A stretch of DNA of 64,000 bases, from assembly GCA_045629945.1 (NCBI GenBank), contig JAZQSE010000030.1:1-64000 (forward strand), written 5' to 3'. Made by a program: the position numbers and the translations under genes. The stretch is from UBA1765 sp045629945 (GTDB lineage: Bacteria > Fibrobacterota > Fibrobacteria > Fibrobacterales > Fibrobacteraceae). Of the stretch, positions 61,377 to 64,000 are shown piece after piece. Positions within the stretch are counted from its first letter, which is position 1; each line of letters opens with the position of its first letter. The notes beneath the pieces were generated by a model. That model saw only the letters and a program-made list of their open reading frames with translations, did no database searches and was not told the origin of the DNA.

Positions 61377-61658
61377 ATGAAACCAGCAATTTATATTCTA
61401 TTTAATAAACCTTATGGTGTATTATACATAGGGGTTACAAATAATTTAGAAAGACGAATAAAAGAGCACAAAGAAAAACTTCACGGTTTTACAGCCAAAT
61501 ACAATGTCATACACTTAGGATATTGCGAGTATTATCAGGATATTCGGGATGCGATAAAACGAGAAAAACAAATTAAGTCTGGAAGTAGAAAAAAGAAAAT
61601 TTTTTTGATAGAATCATTAAATCCTGAATGGAAAGATTTATCAATAGATCTTTTTTAA
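61377..61658 (+). CDS. Small GIY-YIG endonuclease
   Basis: A 93-residue single-domain GIY-YIG nuclease of the UPF0213/YhbQ-like group. YILFNKPYGVLYIGV (residues 5-19) supplies the two Tyr strands; NNLERRIKEHK has the Arg; GFTAKYN and REKQIKSGSRKKK are group signatures; the Glu (about 62-63) is in an AIKREKQ context and NPEWKDL closes the domain. Such nucleases nick or cut DNA at structured sites. It is placed between a hairpin module 18 nt before the start and another 23 nt after the stop, so it looks part of the repeat family's own unit. Confidence 0.9.
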   Translation: MKPAIYILFNKPYGVLYIGVTNNLERRIKEHKEKLHGFTAKYNVIHLGYCEYYQDIRDAIKREKQIKSGSRKKKIFLIESLNPEWKDLSIDLF

Positions 61659-61680
61659 TTCTCTTTACTAGAAACATTTT

Positions 61681-61725
61681 AGATGGCCGCGTCGTCTTAA
61701 AAGACTCCTCGCCATGACAAATCTC
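61681..61725. repeat. Hairpin module after the GIY-YIG gene
   Basis: ATGGC (61683-61687) and GCCAT (61711-61715) pair around an inner GTCTT/AAGAC stem. It is followed by GACAAATCTCATTGCGATGA, a partial repeat end that also provides the first codons of the next frame. Confidence 0.82.
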
Positions 61726-62067
61726 ATTGCGATGAAACTGAATTCCCTTTTAAAACAAGGAAACAGCTATTCTTCTGTTTTAGAAGAAATTTTGGTATAT
61801 TTACGAGAAACCCTACCACAACAAGAAAAGGAAACCATTATGGACTCTTTAGAAGTTTTAGAAAACAAAGGCTACACTTCTATCGCTGAAGCCGATTACG
61901 AAGAAGGTTTCCTTGAAGGCAAAGCGGAAGGCTTTTTGGATGGAGAAATCAAGGGCATTAATGATGCTAAACGTGAAATGGCAAAAGCGATGCTTGTAGA
62001 AGGAATTCCTATTGATAAAATCAGAATCATTTCTAGATTATCGGAAGAGGAAATCAAAGAGCTCTAA
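61714..62067 (+). pseudogene. C-terminal fragment of an Rpn-type (PD-(D/E)XK) nuclease
   Basis: 117 codons open, but the first ones are derived from repeat sequence. What follows (LNSLLKQGNSYSSVLEEIL, then acidic-basic coiled-coil EGFLEGKAEGFLDGE, and IDKIRIISRLSEEEIKEL) is the usual C-terminal tail of Rpn/TIGR01784 recombination-promoting nucleases; the catalytic N-terminal domain is absent. An in-frame ATG at 61840 has AAAGGA about 7 nt upstream and would give a 75-residue tail protein, similar to the internally started Rpn antitoxin-like products reported for this family. Most likely a remnant truncated by the repeat; a functional small protein is possible. Confidence 0.68.
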
Positions 62068-62146
62068 CTTTTTATTTCAAAAGCTTCCTGCTGAAAGGCA
62101 AGAAGCTTTTGCTTTCTTTACTTGCAAGGACTTGTAGACAAGTTAG

Positions 62147-62343
62147 AGATGGCCGCGTCGTCTTAAAAGACTCCTCGCCATGACAAGTCAGACTGCGTTC
62201 GCGATGACAAGCATGAACTTGCACCCGGTTCTTGCCTGAGAACCTTGTCATTGCGATGGAGTGAAAAGATTTTTCCGCGAAGCCTAAATGTGAGCCTGCC
62301 ACGAGCCACATTTGTGGCGTGGTGGAAGCAATCTCATCGCAAT
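62147..62343. repeat. Dispersed hairpin repeat cluster 5 (inverted)
   Basis: Contains an ATGGC/GCCAT module (about 62149-62182), a TCAGACTGCGTTCGCGATGAC remnant, and the larger insert with CCACGAGCCACATTTGTGGC, ending in GAAGCAATCTCATCGCAA. Its right edge cuts directly into the toxin gene remnant. Confidence 0.85.
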
Positions 62344-62518
62344 TTCCGTTATTTTTAGGTTTATGAGCATTTGTTCTAAATGGGATAGCAAAGGTTAGAT
62401 TATCAATATACAGCAACAAAACAAGGTGAGGACGATTAGGCTTTCCTAGAATTTCATGCTGCGTTTGATGTTTATCAAAAAAATTTTGTTTTAAGCAAAC
62501 AATTGAATAATTGCGCAA
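62344..62518 (-). pseudogene. 5' fragment of a type III (ToxN/TenpN-like) toxin gene
   Basis: About 58 codons from a TTG start with GAAGG upstream: LKQNFFDKHQTQHEILG, then NRPHLVLLLYIDNLTFAIPF RTNAHKP (split here for length). The RP-hydrophobic-IPFR pattern is that of ToxN-superfamily endoRNase N-termini, where RP is followed by a strand and IPxxS/T. The frame then runs into repeat sequence, so the domain's second half is lost. Upstream on the same strand are a terminator and a structured RNA, exactly the type III toxin-antitoxin layout. Confidence 0.6.
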
Positions 62519-62527
62519 AATACCTTC

Positions 62528-62568
62528 AAAAAAAATGCTGTTTTTTATACCTTCATATAAAAAACAGC
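62528..62568 (-). terminator. Intrinsic terminator between antitoxin-like RNA and toxin fragment
   Basis: Minus strand: GCTGTTTTTTATA pairs with TATAAAAAACAGC (13 bp, 6-nt loop), followed by A and eight T. In type III loci such a terminator regulates the ratio of antitoxin RNA to toxin. Confidence 0.88.
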
Positions 62569-62635
62569 GAAATTTAGTCTTTCTTTTTTTCTCAGGTGGC
62601 GACCTACCACCCTGTTACTATCTTAAATATACAAT
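62569..62635 (-). ncRNA. Candidate type III antitoxin RNA (remnant)
   Basis: Minus-strand transcript from a TATATTTA -10 (about 62626-62633). It has one hairpin, GGTGG with CCACC (62595-62599 and 62607-62611 on plus), extended by CAGG/CCTG, whose loop TAGGTCG could make a pseudoknot. ToxI-type antitoxins are built of one to several such units. Only one unit is visible here. Function inferred from position. Confidence 0.45.
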
Positions 62636-62894
62636 CTCTTTTTAGAAAAAACAAGAGTAATTTGCAAACAGATTGTTTCTACTCCTAGCGAGTATCAATA
62701 TCTTCTCGATTTGAAAAGTATTCTGTTAATTTTGATTTTATTTCCTGTTTTTCCTTTGCCATTTTCTGGGATATAAAAAATTTTTAAATGCTCTACAAGT
62801 TTGGAGTTTGTATGCTAAACAATACAACAAGATTTTATTTTTTAAGACTACATAAATTAAAAATTAATAAACATTCAAGGGTTGAATTGTTTAT
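62636..62894. other. AT-rich intergenic stretch
   Basis: No gene or clear structure seen. It likely includes the -35 of the antitoxin RNA promoter (TTGTTT on the minus strand, near 62650). Confidence 0.35.
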
Positions 62895-62928
62895 GAAAAA
62901 ATCTCGCTAGTTTTTTACTAACGAGATT
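62895..62928 (-). terminator. Intrinsic terminator of the Ig-like repeat protein
   Basis: Minus strand AATCTCGTTAG pairs with CTAGCGAGATT (10 of 11 bp) around TAAAAAA, then TTTTT. Confidence 0.85.
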
Positions 62929-62949
62929 CCTTATTGAAAAAGGGGGGAA

Positions 62950-64000
62950 TTACCAGTTATTGAATTTCAAGTTCATTTGACCTTTAGGCTGTAGATATAC
63001 TGAGCATGTTCCACCTACAGGTACAGCAACCCAACCTCCACAACTATGGGAAATTGTAGTAGTACTTCCATCACACTTCTGTAATGTTATTTCAACAGGG
63101 GTGGATGGAGCCCACCAACATCCTATTTGAATATTCGAAGCACCATCCATGGTATATTTTATACAACCATTAGCTGAAGCACTATAATCTGCTTCCTTAG
63201 CCACAGTACTAGAATTACCATCATTACATTCAAATACACTTCCACCAGAACCACTATCCGTAAACTCTACACTACAAGTCTGCGATGTTGGACCGGTGCT
63301 GTTTGTTAATGTGATTGTATAACTAGAAGTTCCTGCGGTACTTGGGGCTGTAAATGATGGCAGAGCTCCACCTGTATATGAACTTCCTTGAACAGATGTT
63401 CCTGAAATTTCATATTCACAACCACTAGCACAACCAGTAACTCCTGCTGGAGTAATAGTAACATTTGAATTTACTTCAAAGGTTAAATTATCTGGGCAAC
63501 TGAATGTTGGCTCAGGATCTGAACTACCGCCGGAGCCACCGGAGCCACCACAATTCGGCGTTCCTCCAGCAATATTAACTGATGGCCATTGGAATGACGT
63601 AATCTGAATATAGAAACCACCATCAATAAGCGTAAAATCATTTTGTGTCTTTTGTGAATTACTAAATTCGCTTCCGTTGACATTGATAACAGAGTTATTC
63701 CATGCCCCAATATCAAATGTTGTTGCAAAATAACATCCAGATGTATTTGAAGAATTCCATCCTGTTGTAATCACATTATCGCAGCCTGTTGGACATGTGC
63801 AATTACAAGTAGGAACAACACTTCCGCCTTCTTCATAAGTTACTTTAAACTCGCAATCGTCACTACCTTTAGAGTTTGAAACATTCCATGTGTATGTTTT
63901 TTCACCAGCGGCACTTTCTCCTGTAAATGAAACTTCACCACCTGTATAACCAGAGCCAGTAGCACTTGAACCATCAATCGTATAATTACAGCCATTAGTA
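62950..64000 (-). CDS. Secreted Ig-like repeat protein, 3' part (5' end outside window)
   Basis: The frame is open from the stop at 62950 to the window edge, so at least 350 residues of the C-terminus are seen and the start is missing. Two similar beta-sandwich units contain YTIDGSSATGSGYTGG (near the edge) and YEISGTSVQGSSYTGG (about 63400). A Cys-rich CNCTCPTGC stretch, a Gly/Ser linker (CGGSGGSGGSS), and a C-terminal module CIKYTMDGASNIQIGCWW also occur. Cys pairs suggest disulfides and export. It has no enzyme motif; it could be an adhesin or carbohydrate-binding surface protein. No sorting tail was recognised at the end. Confidence 0.75.
   Translation of the reverse strand, partial: TNGCNYTIDGSSATGSGYTGGEVSFTGESAAGEKTYTWNVSNSKGSDDCEFKVTYEEGGSVVPTCNCTCPTGCDNVITTGWNSSNTSGCYFATTFDIGAWNNSVINVNGSEFSNSQKTQNDFTLIDGGFYIQITSFQWPSVNIAGGTPNCGGSGGSGGSSDPEPTFSCPDNLTFEVNSNVTITPAGVTGCASGCEYEISGTSVQGSSYTGGALPSFTAPSTAGTSSYTITLTNSTGPTSQTCSVEFTDSGSGGSVFECNDGNSSTVAKEADYSASANGCIKYTMDGASNIQIGCWWAPSTPVEITLQKCDGSTTTISHSCGGWVAVPVGGTCSVYLQPKGQMNLKFNNW

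Noticed and set aside
1..64000. tRNA or rRNA genes
   Set aside because: I looked through the intergenic gaps for cloverleaf and T-loop GGTTCGA patterns and found none that is convincing; a tRNA scan would settle it.

Overview
The window looks like a chromosomal segment of a Fibrobacterota (Fibrobacteraceae) genome of low GC. This is inferred from a Ser-rich lipoprotein linker, secreted GH5, GH27, GH43, GH44 and GH51-like enzymes carrying CBM6 modules, C-terminal tails of type IX sorting style, and TAnnTTTG-like -10 boxes of the kind known in the FCB group. No rRNA, tRNA, CRISPR array or complete insertion sequence was recognised. Species cannot be set from this sequence.

Layout. 1-625: dispersed hairpin repeats, then a gene-poor stretch. 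626-2430: LMW phosphatase, secreted nuclease, lipoprotein. 2531-2935: repeats. 2987-9730: thrC, diverging from a lipoprotein / outer-membrane protein / DUF4912 / GH57 branching-enzyme run. 9871-22911: a plant-fibre block (GH5; then GH43-CBM6, esterase, GH27-CBM6, GH43-CBM6) interrupted by speA and glnS. 23210-31230: dnaE, lpxB, mutL and an unknown gene. 31524-43514: a GH51-like secreted enzyme, cysS-rdgB, malic enzyme, UDP-xylose synthase, nth-cysE, pdxB and a DUF3078 outer-membrane protein. 44335-49388: a tight secretin / pilM-like / pilN-like / pseudopilin operon without ATPase, platform or peptidase genes. 49420-54473: GT2, three small unknown genes, SulP transporter. 54530-54975: repeats. 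54982-60565: minus-strand GT4, eukaryotic-type hisA, lipocalin-like protein, arsC and a GH44. 60700-62650: a decayed mobile or defence island. From 62950: a secreted Ig-like repeat protein running off the window.

How the genes work together. The GH43, esterase and GH27 enzymes would strip arabinose, xylose, acyl groups and galactose from hemicellulose, while GH5 and GH44 cut beta-glucan or xyloglucan backbones. Most are tagged for export by a C-terminal domain. The housekeeping genes appear normal apart from a MutL lacking its metal-site motifs and an Nth lacking a fourth cluster cysteine.

Most unusual signals. (1) A dispersed family of hairpin repeats has four stem versions that covary (ATCGC/GCGAT, ATTAC/GTAAT, ATTGC/GCAAT, ATGGC/GCCAT). 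(2) A small GIY-YIG nuclease gene sits between two such repeats and is a candidate mobiliser. (3) Next to it lie an Rpn-type nuclease C-terminal fragment and a broken type III toxin-antitoxin locus whose toxin gene is cut off by a repeat. (4) At least seven genes have a -10 box ending 6-7 nt before the start codon, which implies leaderless mRNAs.
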